NCBI GenBank assembly: GCA_024281075.1
Contig: JAMXLK010000032.1
Coordinates: 1-49,130, forward strand
Source of the DNA: Vulcanimicrobiia bacterium
GTDB taxonomy: Bacteria; Vulcanimicrobiota; Vulcanimicrobiia; Vulcanimicrobiales; Vulcanimicrobiaceae
Length of the DNA: 49,130 nt
Direction of reading: 5' to 3'
Made by a program: the position numbers and the translations under genes. Shown piece by piece: positions 27,036 to 36,433 of this stretch. Position 1 is the stretch's first letter, and every line of letters begins with the position of its first letter. The notes below the pieces were generated by a model, which saw only the letters and a program-made list of their open reading frames with translations, ran no database searches and was not told the origin of the DNA.

Positions 27036-28385
27036 TTAGTCGTCGTCAGGCTGGTCGGCGGAGTCCGGCTGATTCGACAACGCTCCGTTGTCGAGGCTCC
27101 CGGGAATCCGCTTGAACTTCCGCGGCGGTTGCGAGAAATCGAAACAATCCGAAAAATCGTCGGAGCGCGCATCGGTCGTGTCGAGCGACTGCAAACTGAA
27201 GACACCTTCGATGAACTTCAAGATGCTGCCGAACTCGTGCTCTTGATGCGAGACGTATGCCGACTTCGCGTACGGGCTAACGACGATCATGGGCACTCTA
27301 AAACCGAGCTCGTAGGCGTTGTAGATGTGCGGGCTGACGTGGTCGAACCAGCCGCCCCAATCATCCCAGACGATGAAGATGGCGGTGCTGTCCCAATAGG
27401 GGCTTTCGCCGATGGCATTCACGACCGACGCCACCCAGGCGGGCCCCGTGCCGTTGTTGTGGCCGGGATGGTCCGAGTTGTTGCCGGTCGGCGTTATATA
27501 GGTTACTTGCGCGAAGTCGCCTTTTGCTATCGCTCTGATAAATTTGTGCGACGGCCAAGCGACGTTCTTATAGCTGCTGCCATACCGAATTCCCCGCAGC
27601 GCGTCGGGGGCATTCCAGGCGCCATGACCGGGCCTCGCCTGATAGTAGTGCCACGTGACGTTCCGCTCGTTCATGCGCGTCATGATCGACCGCCGGTCGA
27701 AGCACGGAAAGACCGGATCAACCGAATAGCCATTGACGTTGATGACCGGCACGAGCGCCTTGACTCCGGAATCGCATCCGCCTTGGTGCCGTCTATCGCC
27801 GTCGCTCGCGTTATCCGAGGCACGATTCCATATGTCGTTGCTGATTGAAGACGAGCCGCTTACGAGGTACTGATGTGCGGGAAAACTCGGCCCTTGATTC
27901 GATTCGAAGGCGTTATCGGCGAAGACGTAGCGCTGCGCGAGGACCCAATACTGTTTGACTTCGTCTTGGGGTACGTAGCCGTATGCCGCGATGTCGTGAT
28001 TCGGGCAACCACCGGATTTCTTGGAGTAGCATTTTTCGCTATCCAAGTTGAATCCGTTCATACCGCCGTGGTTGTACTCTTTGAGCCAGTTTCCATGATC
28101 GTGGCCGATATCGTATGGCGCGGCGAGCGAAACGGGGCGCAGCTGGACCGTTACGCCGTAGCTGTCTTTTCCCGATTTGACCGTGTTCGCGCCGGGGAAG
28201 CCATTAAAGAGATTATCGACGGTGCGGTTCTCTTGCACGATGACGACCACGTGTTGGATCTTGCCTTTGCCGAGATTGAGCGGATCCAAGTACCGAGCGC
28301 CTGCTTGCGGCACGGCGTTGGAAACCACGGCCCTGGAGCAACCGGCAATAGCGATAATAAAGACGATGCCTACGGCGTACTTCAT
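27036..28385 (-). CDS. Phosphoesterase family lipoprotein (phospholipase C / acid phosphatase-like)
   Basis: IQHVVVIVQENRTVDNLFNGFPGA, IVWDDWGGWFDHV, RVPMIVVSPYAK; N-terminus MKYAVGIVFIIAIAGC. Confidence 0.9.
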   Translation of the reverse strand: MKYAVGIVFIIAIAGCSRAVVSNAVPQAGARYLDPLNLGKGKIQHVVVIVQENRTVDNLFNGFPGANTVKSGKDSYGVTVQLRPVSLAAPYDIGHDHGNWLKEYNHGGMNGFNLDSEKCYSKKSGGCPNHDIAAYGYVPQDEVKQYWVLAQRYVFADNAFESNQGPSFPAHQYLVSGSSSISNDIWNRASDNASDGDRRHQGGCDSGVKALVPVINVNGYSVDPVFPCFDRRSIMTRMNERNVTWHYYQARPGHGAWNAPDALRGIRYGSSYKNVAWPSHKFIRAIAKGDFAQVTYITPTGNNSDHPGHNNGTGPAWVASVVNAIGESPYWDSTAIFIVWDDWGGWFDHVSPHIYNAYELGFRVPMIVVSPYAKSAYVSHQEHEFGSILKFIEGVFSLQSLDTTDARSDDFSDCFDFSQPPRKFKRIPGSLDNGALSNQPDSADQPDDD

Positions 28386-28503
28386 GGGGGCAATCGTTCC
28401 AGCCGCTTGCAACCGCCCCTCCCTTAAAGAAGCCTGTGAGTCTCGCGGCAGCGGGCGCGGCGTTGTCGTTTTGTCAGTCGTCGCAGTGGGAAAAGCGCCC
28501 ACG

Positions 28504-28881
28504 ATGAGAGCGACGTGGAAGCCACACGAAAAGCACGGGCGTTTGACGATGCGCAGCGACCTGCCGGCCAGCGTCTACGCCTTTCCGAAACAGCGCAAGG
28601 AACCCCTGACCGATGCGCGTCACGTGCGTAACGCCGTGGCGCGGTTCGATCAAGTCACCGACGCATCCGAAGCGGATCGTGCGTTGGCATTTGCCAACAT
28701 CAAAAAGGCCGCAAAGCATTACGATGTCGACCTGAGCGAGGGCTCGTGGCGGGAACTCGGCGTGCACCCTCAAAAGAATCGCGCCGCGGCCGCGAAGAAA
28801 GCCGTAGCCACGAAAAAGCGCACCGGGACGCTGAAAAAGGCCGCGCGCAAGGCTGCACGAACGCGCCGCAAGCGCGCCTAA
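28504..28881 (+). CDS. DUF6582-like protein with Lys/Ala/Arg-rich C-terminal tail
   Basis: LPASVYAFPKQRKEPLTDARHVRNAVARFDQV...HYDVDLSEGSWREL, then AAAAKKAVATKKRTGTLKKAARKAARTRRKRA. Confidence 0.7.
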   Translation: MRATWKPHEKHGRLTMRSDLPASVYAFPKQRKEPLTDARHVRNAVARFDQVTDASEADRALAFANIKKAAKHYDVDLSEGSWRELGVHPQKNRAAAAKKAVATKKRTGTLKKAARKAARTRRKRA

Positions 28882-28889
28882 AAGTTTCT

Positions 28890-29486
28890 TTATAAGTCGG
28901 CTTGTTTGCCGTGGCGCGTTGCGATGCCGATGGCGAGCAACGGCAGTTCTTCGTCCGGCAGTAAGCCCGTCGGCTTGCCGTCAATTTTGTGAATGCCCGC
29001 GTAGAGCGAAAACTCCACGAGCGCGGGCAGCGTTGCGTTCGGCAGCGGCTTCTTGCCGAGCCATTCCCACTCGTGCGCGAGGCTCCGATCGGCAAAGAGG
29101 GCGGCTGCGTACCCGCATGCGTCGACGCGTGAGCGCGCGTCGGGCTCGCGGTAGCGGACGTAGCCGTCCAGGATGTAAATCGGCCTAAACGTTTGCAGGT
29201 ACGCGACGAACGGTGCGACGAGCACTGCCACGAAGTATCCCGCGAACGCGATTGCGCCGATGGCAAAGATCCATGCGATCTTGATTAGCGTCGCGTCCGA
29301 CGGAACGTGCTGTGCGCGGTAGACGATGCCCCACGTAAGCAGCCCCATAAAGACCATGCCGATGAGCGGTTCGACTGCGAGCGCAAAACGGCCGGTGAGT
29401 CCGCGCCAGACGACCTTGCGCTCGCGGCGCGTCCATCGGCGTCGCGCAAGCGCTCGCCACTGCGCGCCGGACGTATCGCCTTTCAT
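28890..29486 (-). CDS. Hypothetical membrane protein
   Basis: MKGDTSGAQWRALARRRWTRRERKVVWRGLTGRFALAVEPLIGMVFMGLL; two hydrophobic helices; overlaps aidB-like stop. Confidence 0.65.
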   Translation of the reverse strand: MKGDTSGAQWRALARRRWTRRERKVVWRGLTGRFALAVEPLIGMVFMGLLTWGIVYRAQHVPSDATLIKIAWIFAIGAIAFAGYFVAVLVAPFVAYLQTFRPIYILDGYVRYREPDARSRVDACGYAAALFADRSLAHEWEWLGKKPLPNATLPALVEFSLYAGIHKIDGKPTGLLPDEELPLLAIGIATRHGKQADL

Positions 29487-31132
29487 GCGTTCACCAAAGC
29501 GGTCGCCGGCGCAGCACGCTCGACGATCGCGCGAAGGTCCGTGCCGGCGGGCAACGTCCCAAACGTGCGGCCGGCGCGCGCTTCGATCCGGCTGGCGATA
29601 AAGGCGTCCGATATAAAGCTCGGTGCGTGCTGCAGCAGCAGCGAGGCTTGCCAAAGAACTGCCATGCGCTCGCTCAACTCGCGCGCGCGTCCCTCGTCTG
29701 AGAAGCACCGATCTAAGTCCTTTTGCAAGGCATTGGCGGCCGCGCCTATCCGGCCGTCGTTCATTGCCGGCGCGATCTCATCGTGCCATGCGGCGAGCGA
29801 CGCGGGTTGCTTTCGCAGAATGCGCTGAACGTCCAACGCATTGATATTACCCGATCCTTCCCATATGGAGTTCAAAGGTGTCTCACGATAGAGCCGCGGC
29901 ATGATGCATTCTTCGACATATCCGTTCCCGCCTAAACATTCGAGTGCTTCGACGACGGCCAGTGGCGCCCGCTTGCAGACGTAGTACTTTGCAAGCGCCG
30001 TACCGATACGCTTGAGCGCCGCGGCAGAGCCGGACGCGGCGTCGTCGATTGCGCGCGCCACGCGCATGCAGAGCACCGTCGCGGATTCCGATTCGAGCGC
30101 GAGATCGGCTAGCACGTTCTGCATCAGCGGATGCTCGATCAAAAGCCGGCCGAAGGTGCGCCGATATGTTGCGTGGTGGATCGCCTGCACGAGCGCTGCG
30201 CGAACGAGCGCGGCCGAGCCGAGCGCGCAGTCCATGCGCGTGTAGTTCACCATCTCGACGATGCGCGGCACGCCCTCGCCTTCGTCGCCGATCAGCCATC
30301 CATGCGTCGCGTCGAACTCCACTTCGGCCGACGCGTTGCTGCGATTGCCGAGCTTGTTCTTGAGGCGGAGGATGGCAAACGGGTTGCGCGTCCCGTCGTC
30401 GAGAACGCGCGGGACCAGGAAACACGAAAGGCCACGCGCACAATATGCGAGCACCAGAAACGCGTCGTTCATCGGTGCGCTGCAGAACCACTTGTGGCCG
30501 GTCAACAAATATTCCCGACCCGCGCCGGAACGCTGCACCGGCACGGCGCGCGTCTGGTTTGCGCGTACGTCGGAGCCGCCTTGCTTTTCGGTCATGCCCA
30601 TCCCGATGAGTCCCGATGACTTGTCTGCGATCGGCACGAGCCGCGGATCGTACGCTGCTGCGGTGAGGGGCTCGAGCCACAGCCCCGCGAGCTCCGGCTG
30701 CGCGCGCACGACCGGCACCGCAGCGTACGTCATCGAGGTCGGACAGCCGTGCCCCGATTCTACTTGACCCCAAACGTAAAACTTCGCGGCGCGGCGCACG
30801 TGCGGATACGCCGACGAATCGCGCCAGGGGGCGCCCGATAGACCGGCAGTTGCGGCGTACTGCATCAGCGCGTGCCACGCCGGATGGAAACGCACTTCGT
30901 CAATACGATTGCCGAAGCGGTCGTGCGTCCGAAGTTCTGGCGGATGCTCGTTCGCGTCGAATCCAAGCGCAATCGTCTCCGCTTTTCCGGCAAGTTCGCC
31001 GAGCTGCGTCAGCTCGGCCGTACCGCCACCGGCTGCTTCGCGCGCCAATGCTCCGGCCAGCGCGCGGTCGGACGTAAAGACGTTGTAATTCTCAAGCGGC
31101 GGCGGCTGATTCTCCACCGCACGGGCCGGCAT
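29483..31132 (-). CDS. aidB: Acyl-CoA dehydrogenase, AidB-like
   Basis: 549 aa; ENYNVFTSDRALAGALAREAAGG, GHGCPTSMTYAAVPVVR, GMGMTEKQGGSDVRANQT, ALECLGGNGYVEE. Confidence 0.88.
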   Translation of the reverse strand: MPARAVENQPPPLENYNVFTSDRALAGALAREAAGGGTAELTQLGELAGKAETIALGFDANEHPPELRTHDRFGNRIDEVRFHPAWHALMQYAATAGLSGAPWRDSSAYPHVRRAAKFYVWGQVESGHGCPTSMTYAAVPVVRAQPELAGLWLEPLTAAAYDPRLVPIADKSSGLIGMGMTEKQGGSDVRANQTRAVPVQRSGAGREYLLTGHKWFCSAPMNDAFLVLAYCARGLSCFLVPRVLDDGTRNPFAILRLKNKLGNRSNASAEVEFDATHGWLIGDEGEGVPRIVEMVNYTRMDCALGSAALVRAALVQAIHHATYRRTFGRLLIEHPLMQNVLADLALESESATVLCMRVARAIDDAASGSAAALKRIGTALAKYYVCKRAPLAVVEALECLGGNGYVEECIMPRLYRETPLNSIWEGSGNINALDVQRILRKQPASLAAWHDEIAPAMNDGRIGAAANALQKDLDRCFSDEGRARELSERMAVLWQASLLLQHAPSFISDAFIASRIEARAGRTFGTLPAGTDLRAIVERAAPATALVNA

Positions 31133-31147
31133 ATCGCAATCTTCGAG

Positions 31148-32488
31148 CTAGAGTGCTCCGGCTGCTGCCTCCTCGATCTTTCGCCGCCGTTCGCCGCGCT
31201 GCGACCGCAGCGTTGCCGCGAGCAGCAGCGCCACGAAAGCGACGCCGCAGAACGCCAGATAGGCGTTGCGATAGCCGGCAATCTCGTTGGCGCCAAGCCC
31301 GAAGATGCCGCCGGCGAGCGAGCTGCCGACGATTTGACCGACGATGAGCGCTTGGCTGAGCAGCCCGATAGCGGTGCCACGGGCGCGGAGGGGCGTCTCA
31401 TTCGTCACGATGTAGCGCGTCGGCGCCCCCAGCAGCGCTCCAAAACCCGCGCCGGCGACGATCATCGAGAGCAACACGAGCGGAAGCGATTGAAATCCCA
31501 GCGCAAAGAGCGCCAAACCGACTTCGGTCAGCAGCGCGCCGACCAGCAAGACGTCGCGGCTTCCGACGCGATCGAGCGCGCGACCCGAATACGGAATGAC
31601 GGCAACGAAGACCAAGGCTCCGAGCGCCGCAACGAAACCTGCGGCGGCGTACGAGAGCCCCTGTGCACCGACCAGGACCGTCGGAATGAAGAAGAGCGAG
31701 CCTTCTAAGACTCCAATGACGATCTCGAGCACGTACGTTCTAACGAGCTGGCGCGAGCGCAGAAGCTCGAGCGGCACGATCGGCGCATCCGCGATGGTTT
31801 CCCATATCCAGAACGCCGCGAGGATGAAGACGCCGAGAACGCCGATAATCGGACGTGCCGCAATCAGGCCATCCATGAGTCCCAGCAGACCGACGCAGAG
31901 CAAACCGAGTCCGAGCACGTCGAGCGGCTCGCGCGTTCGCGGCGCCTGCGCCGGAACGACGCGCATTGCCAGCACGATGACGACTCCCGCAAGCGGCAGG
32001 TTCGCGACGAAAATCCAGCGCCACGACATGAAGTGCGTCACGACGCCGCCAAGGCTGGGTCCAATGACGGCGGCGAGCCCCCACGTTGCGGCGACGATGC
32101 CGAGCGCCGCACCGCGCCGCGCCGCTGGAACAACGTCGCCAATCGTCGCCGTCGCGACTGGGAAGATGCCGCCCGCGCCGAGTGCTTGAATCGCGCGCGC
32201 CGCTAAGAAGATGGGATAACTCGGCGCAACGATGGCGAGAACGCTGCCTGCGGCGAATAACGCGAGACAGGCGAGATAAATCGGACGACGGCCATATCGA
32301 TCGGCCAGCGTGCTCGCAAGGGCAATCGAAACCACGGTCACCAGCAGATAGAGCGTGAAGACCCACGCGAGATCGCTCGTCTGTACGTGAAGATCGCGGC
32401 CGAGTGCGGGAAGCGCGGGTGAAAGCACGCTCAGATCCAGAGCGCCGGCGAAGACGCCGAGCGAAAGTGTCCAGAGCAGGCGGTTCAC
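31148..32488 (-). CDS. MFS transporter (drug:H+ antiporter-like)
   Basis: LDLSVLSPALPALGRDLHVQTSDLAWVFTLYLLVTVVSIALASTLADRYGRRPIYL; GTG start inferred. Confidence 0.9.
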   Translation of the reverse strand: MNRLLWTLSLGVFAGALDLSVLSPALPALGRDLHVQTSDLAWVFTLYLLVTVVSIALASTLADRYGRRPIYLACLALFAAGSVLAIVAPSYPIFLAARAIQALGAGGIFPVATATIGDVVPAARRGAALGIVAATWGLAAVIGPSLGGVVTHFMSWRWIFVANLPLAGVVIVLAMRVVPAQAPRTREPLDVLGLGLLCVGLLGLMDGLIAARPIIGVLGVFILAAFWIWETIADAPIVPLELLRSRQLVRTYVLEIVIGVLEGSLFFIPTVLVGAQGLSYAAAGFVAALGALVFVAVIPYSGRALDRVGSRDVLLVGALLTEVGLALFALGFQSLPLVLLSMIVAGAGFGALLGAPTRYIVTNETPLRARGTAIGLLSQALIVGQIVGSSLAGGIFGLGANEIAGYRNAYLAFCGVAFVALLLAATLRSQRGERRRKIEEAAAGAL

Positions 32489-33351
32489 GAAATGATCCGG
32501 TCGACCACCATGATCGCGCACATCAGCGCGAGGTAGAGCAGCGAAAACCGAAAGAGCTTACGCGCTTGCAGGTTTCCCGACTGCTCGCGCCACGTGCGCA
32601 GCGCGTCGAGTACGAAAATCCCGCCGAGCACCGCCGCAGCAGCAAAGTAAAAGGCGCCCATGACGTGAAGCGGATAGAGTACCAGCGACGCCGCAACTAA
32701 GAGAAGCGTATAATACACGATCTCGCGTTTCGTGCGCTCGCGTCCGTGAACGTTTGGAAACATGGGAATCTTCGCTTTGCCGTAATCCGTTTCGGTCATC
32801 AGCGCCAGCGACCAAAAATGCGGCGGCGTCCAGAGAAAAATCAAGGCAAAGAGTCCGAGCGCGGGGCCTCCGATGGTATGCGTTACCGCGGCCCAGCCGA
32901 CCAGCGGCGGAACGGAGCCCGCTGCGCCGCCGACGACGATGTTGAGCGGCGTGATCCGTTTGAGCCACATCGTGTAGATCACGACGTAGTAAAGATTGCC
33001 GGCGAGCGAGAGCCATGCCGCCAGTGGATTGACCAGCGTGTAGAAGAGTGCGAAGGATATCGCGCCGACGACCAAACCAAAGACTGCAGCGTGGGCTTCG
33101 GAAACCCGGCCTTGTGGAATCGGCCGCGGCTGCGTGCGCTTCATAATCCGATCGATGTCCGCATCCCACGCGCAGTTGAGCGCACCGGCCGACGCAGCGG
33201 CAAGCGCACCGGCGAAGAGCGTCCAGAAGAGCAGCGGCACGCGCGGAATGCCGCGCGCGGCCATCACCATGGACGCTGCGGTCGTGACGAGCAGCAACAC
33301 GATGATGCGCGGTTTCGAAAGCTCGTAGTAGTCGCGCAGGCGTGCGATCAT
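32485..33351 (-). CDS. ctaB: Protoheme IX farnesyltransferase
   Basis: YYELSKPRIIVLLLVTT, NCAWDADIDRIMKRTQPRPIPQGRV, WTPPHFWSLAL. Confidence 0.96.
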   Translation of the reverse strand: MIARLRDYYELSKPRIIVLLLVTTAASMVMAARGIPRVPLLFWTLFAGALAAASAGALNCAWDADIDRIMKRTQPRPIPQGRVSEAHAAVFGLVVGAISFALFYTLVNPLAAWLSLAGNLYYVVIYTMWLKRITPLNIVVGGAAGSVPPLVGWAAVTHTIGGPALGLFALIFLWTPPHFWSLALMTETDYGKAKIPMFPNVHGRERTKREIVYYTLLLVAASLVLYPLHVMGAFYFAAAAVLGGIFVLDALRTWREQSGNLQARKLFRFSLLYLALMCAIMVVDRIIS

Positions 33352-34274
33352 TGCAGCGGGCTCTTCGCGGCAACGGCGGCGCGCAGCGGCGCCGCATCGA
33401 GTGCCTCAAATGCGGTTGCGATGAAGAACGCTAAAAAGAGCAGCGCGGCGTTGAGCGCGTGCGCTTCGCGCAGGTCCGTCGGCAGGCGCAGCGCGACGTT
33501 GAGCAATCCCAGCAGCACCTGAACGCAGACGAGCGCGACGCCGATCGCAATGGCGCCCCGCACGCGGGGTGATGCCGGCTGCGCCCAGACTATCGCGAGC
33601 GAGCCGGCCGCCGCGAGCAGCGTGATGCCGGCGGCGATGCGATGGAGCATCTGCACGTACTGGCCGGCCGTATAGACGACGACGTTTCCGGCGCAGCCCG
33701 GAATGGAGAGACAGGCAAGTCCGGCGCCGCTCGAGCTCACATACGCACCGATGCACATCGTTACGAACGCGCAGAGCGCGGTGGCGGCGAAAACGAGCAG
33801 CAATCCGTACTGCCGGCGCGGCGCTGCTGCGTTCTCGATTTCGGCCGCCCCGCTCGCTGCAGCGAAGACGGCCATCGCGGAGAGCGACGCAATCAGCGCC
33901 ATCGCCGTCGCCCAATGCAGGACGACGGAGAGCGGCGTATTTGCGAGCCGGACGGTCTCCGCACCGAGAAAAACTTGGACGAGGAAAATAGCGGCAATCG
34001 ACGCCATCGCCGGACCGATGAATCGCGAGCGCCGGCGTTGCCGCCATGCGACCGCAATCAGTGCGAGGATCAACGGCGCAACGGTGAACGCAAGGAGCCG
34101 GTGCGACCATTCCCAGAGCGTTCCATCGCCGAGCGACGGCACGAAATGCCCTCGGCAGAGTGGCCAGTCGGGGCAGGTAAGCCCTGCGCCGTTGATGCGC
34201 GTCCAACTTCCGAGCATCAGCGTCATCAGAGCGACCAGATCTGCTGCCACCGCCAAGCGGAGGAGATGCTTCAT
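33348..34274 (-). CDS. ctaA: Heme A synthase (COX15/CtaA family)
   Basis: SWTRINGAGLTCPDWPLCRG, WEWSHRLLAF, SVVLHWATAM, HRIAAG. Confidence 0.93.
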   Translation of the reverse strand: MKHLLRLAVAADLVALMTLMLGSWTRINGAGLTCPDWPLCRGHFVPSLGDGTLWEWSHRLLAFTVAPLILALIAVAWRQRRRSRFIGPAMASIAAIFLVQVFLGAETVRLANTPLSVVLHWATAMALIASLSAMAVFAAASGAAEIENAAAPRRQYGLLLVFAATALCAFVTMCIGAYVSSSGAGLACLSIPGCAGNVVVYTAGQYVQMLHRIAAGITLLAAAGSLAIVWAQPASPRVRGAIAIGVALVCVQVLLGLLNVALRLPTDLREAHALNAALLFLAFFIATAFEALDAAPLRAAVAAKSPLQ

Positions 34275-34318
34275 CCTGTACTCAGGGTAGCGTTGTTGGG
34301 CGGTGCGGGCAACGACAT

Positions 34319-34825
34319 TTGGAAGATAAAAATTTGGCGCATTGGGGAGGCCACAGGTACGCACGGGCGAAGCCGTCGGCCGTGAAGCGCTGGTCGGCCC
34401 TCGCAGGTCTAATCCTGGGGCTGCTGTTGCTTATCGGATGTCGTGAAATACGCGTAAGAACGCTTTCAGCGGGCACAACCACCGTCCTAGGAGGGAACCA
34501 AATCATCATAGTACGCGATGCCGCCGCGCTGGGCAAGCTGGGCATTTCGGCACCCGTGCATTTCAAAAATGAATTCGGAGCCGTATTGTTGATGGGTCCG
34601 CACGACCGCACCGGCTACAAACAGATCGTCGAGTCGATCCGCGCCAACGACCAACGCGTTCGAGTCGTCGCGTTCGAACAAGCGCCGGCGAACGGCGGAG
34701 AGCCGTCGCCGCAGTATCGCACGTACACGCTCTGGATCGTTCCCAACAACGTTTACCGTCGCGGCGTTCGCGTCGAAGTGGTGACGCCGAGTGACGAACC
34801 CATTGCTTCGACGTATTTACCCTAA
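34319..34825 (+). CDS. Hypothetical lipoprotein
   Basis: 168 aa; signal-like helix LAGLILGLLLLIGC; start uncertain. Confidence 0.6.
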   Translation: MEDKNLAHWGGHRYARAKPSAVKRWSALAGLILGLLLLIGCREIRVRTLSAGTTTVLGGNQIIIVRDAAALGKLGISAPVHFKNEFGAVLLMGPHDRTGYKQIVESIRANDQRVRVVAFEQAPANGGEPSPQYRTYTLWIVPNNVYRRGVRVEVVTPSDEPIASTYLP

Positions 34826-34834
34826 AAGCGAACC

Positions 34835-35941
34835 GTGATTTCACCGCGTAAACGGTCGGATACGCTCGACCGAATCGAAAGCCTCGACGTGAACGTCGAA
34901 CGGCTGCCGTTGGTCATCGAGCCGGACGGCGATCCGACTGAAGCGGGCGGAATCTTGAATCCGGGCGCGACGCGCGCTCCGGGCGGCGAGCTGGTCATCT
35001 ATCCGCGCTGCGTCGCCGAAGGCAACATTTCACGCGTCGGGACGATTCGCGCACGGGTATCGAAGGACGCGTTTGAGGGCGAGCGACTCGATTTCGCCTT
35101 GGAACCGGAAGCGTCATACGAACTGCGGCCGCACCCGGGTTACGGCTGCGAGGATCCACGGGTGACGTACATACCGGTACTCAAGGCGTACGTAATGACG
35201 TATACGGCGTTCGGACCCGACGGCCCGCGGATCGCGATCGCGTTCTCGGAAGACGGATACCATTGGCAACGCCTGGGATTGGTCAACTTCGGCGGGACGG
35301 CAAACGTCGTCGGCGACGATAAGGATGCCGCGTTCTTTCCCGAACCCGTGATCTCGCCGCGAGGCCGGCGCTCTCTGGCGTTTTACCATCGCCCGATGCT
35401 GCATCTCTCCAGCGTTGACGGGCGCGCCGCAATTCCGCTTATCGAACGAATGCCGTTTGAAGACCGCGAATCGATTCGCATCGCCTACGTCCCGCTCAAT
35501 CCGGTCCTGAAAAATCGCGCGAATCTCTGCAACGTTTCGGAGAGCGTTCAAGTGCTCTCTCCCGACGCACGGTGGGGTTCGATCAAGATCGGCGCGGGCA
35601 CGCCACCGTTGCGCGTTGCGCTCGACGGCGCGGACGTTTGGATGTCGGTCTTTCACGGCGTGGATGTAACGACGAGCCGGAAGAAACCGGTCCTGCGATA
35701 CAGTGCCGGAATCGTCATTCACGATCTCGAGCGGCCCGATTACGTCGTGTATCGTTCGCCCGAACCGATCCTGACTCCGCAATCGCGGCACGAGCGGCGC
35801 GGCGTCGTCGACAACGTGGTCTTTCCAAGCGGAATCGATCCGCGTCCCGATCTCGGCGAGCGCATTTTTGACATCTATTACGGAATGGGCGATTATTCGA
35901 TTGGCGCCGCCAGGATGCGCATCGAAGTACCAAGCCGCTGA
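34835..35941 (+). CDS. Glycoside hydrolase family 130-like protein
   Basis: NPGATRAPGGELVIYPR, YGCEDPRVTYIPVLKAYVMTYTA, DKDAAFFPEPV. Confidence 0.82.
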   Translation: MISPRKRSDTLDRIESLDVNVERLPLVIEPDGDPTEAGGILNPGATRAPGGELVIYPRCVAEGNISRVGTIRARVSKDAFEGERLDFALEPEASYELRPHPGYGCEDPRVTYIPVLKAYVMTYTAFGPDGPRIAIAFSEDGYHWQRLGLVNFGGTANVVGDDKDAAFFPEPVISPRGRRSLAFYHRPMLHLSSVDGRAAIPLIERMPFEDRESIRIAYVPLNPVLKNRANLCNVSESVQVLSPDARWGSIKIGAGTPPLRVALDGADVWMSVFHGVDVTTSRKKPVLRYSAGIVIHDLERPDYVVYRSPEPILTPQSRHERRGVVDNVVFPSGIDPRPDLGERIFDIYYGMGDYSIGAARMRIEVPSR

Positions 35942-35970
35942 TTCGCTATCTACTGGTCTCGACCGCGATC

Positions 35971-36417
35971 GTGTTCGCGGTCGCGGTAACGGTGGCAGGC
36001 TGGGTGAATCGCGATCTCATCCGCATCAAGATTGCATCGGTCTACGCGCCGGTCCCCGCCAAGCCGGGCGGTCCCGCCGGTGCCGGACGAGCGACGGCCG
36101 CGCCCTTGAGCGGCGACGCACCGTGGGCTCTCTCGGCGCTTCCGGAGTGTCTGACGCAAACGTCGGAATCGACCGGTTCCTGGGCGTACGTGCGGACGCA
36201 TCTTCCTGCGGGCGCCGTGCCCATCGTTCCGCCGGCTACCTTGCATTACGGCGACTGCAGCGTTACCATTACCGGCGACGAAGCGTTGGTCCGGCGTGGA
36301 AACGACCGGCTGCGTATTCCGCCCCGCGTGCAGTTTTACCGCGCGCACGATATTCTTGCGATGATTCGAGAGACGCCGCACACGGTCGAGTTGCGGATCT
36401 ACGAGCCGGCCCAATGA
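35971..36417 (+). CDS. Hypothetical protein, probably membrane-anchored
   Basis: 148 aa; true start may lie upstream near 35941 (LIRYLLVSTAIVFAVAVTVAGW). Confidence 0.5.
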   Translation: MFAVAVTVAGWVNRDLIRIKIASVYAPVPAKPGGPAGAGRATAAPLSGDAPWALSALPECLTQTSESTGSWAYVRTHLPAGAVPIVPPATLHYGDCSVTITGDEALVRRGNDRLRIPPRVQFYRAHDILAMIRETPHTVELRIYEPAQ

Positions 36418-36433
36418 TGAGAGAGCAGAGAGT

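Noticed and set aside
29883-30878. 331-aa minus-strand ORF
   Set aside because: Alternative frame of the AidB-like gene on the same strand; Arg/Ala-rich with no motif
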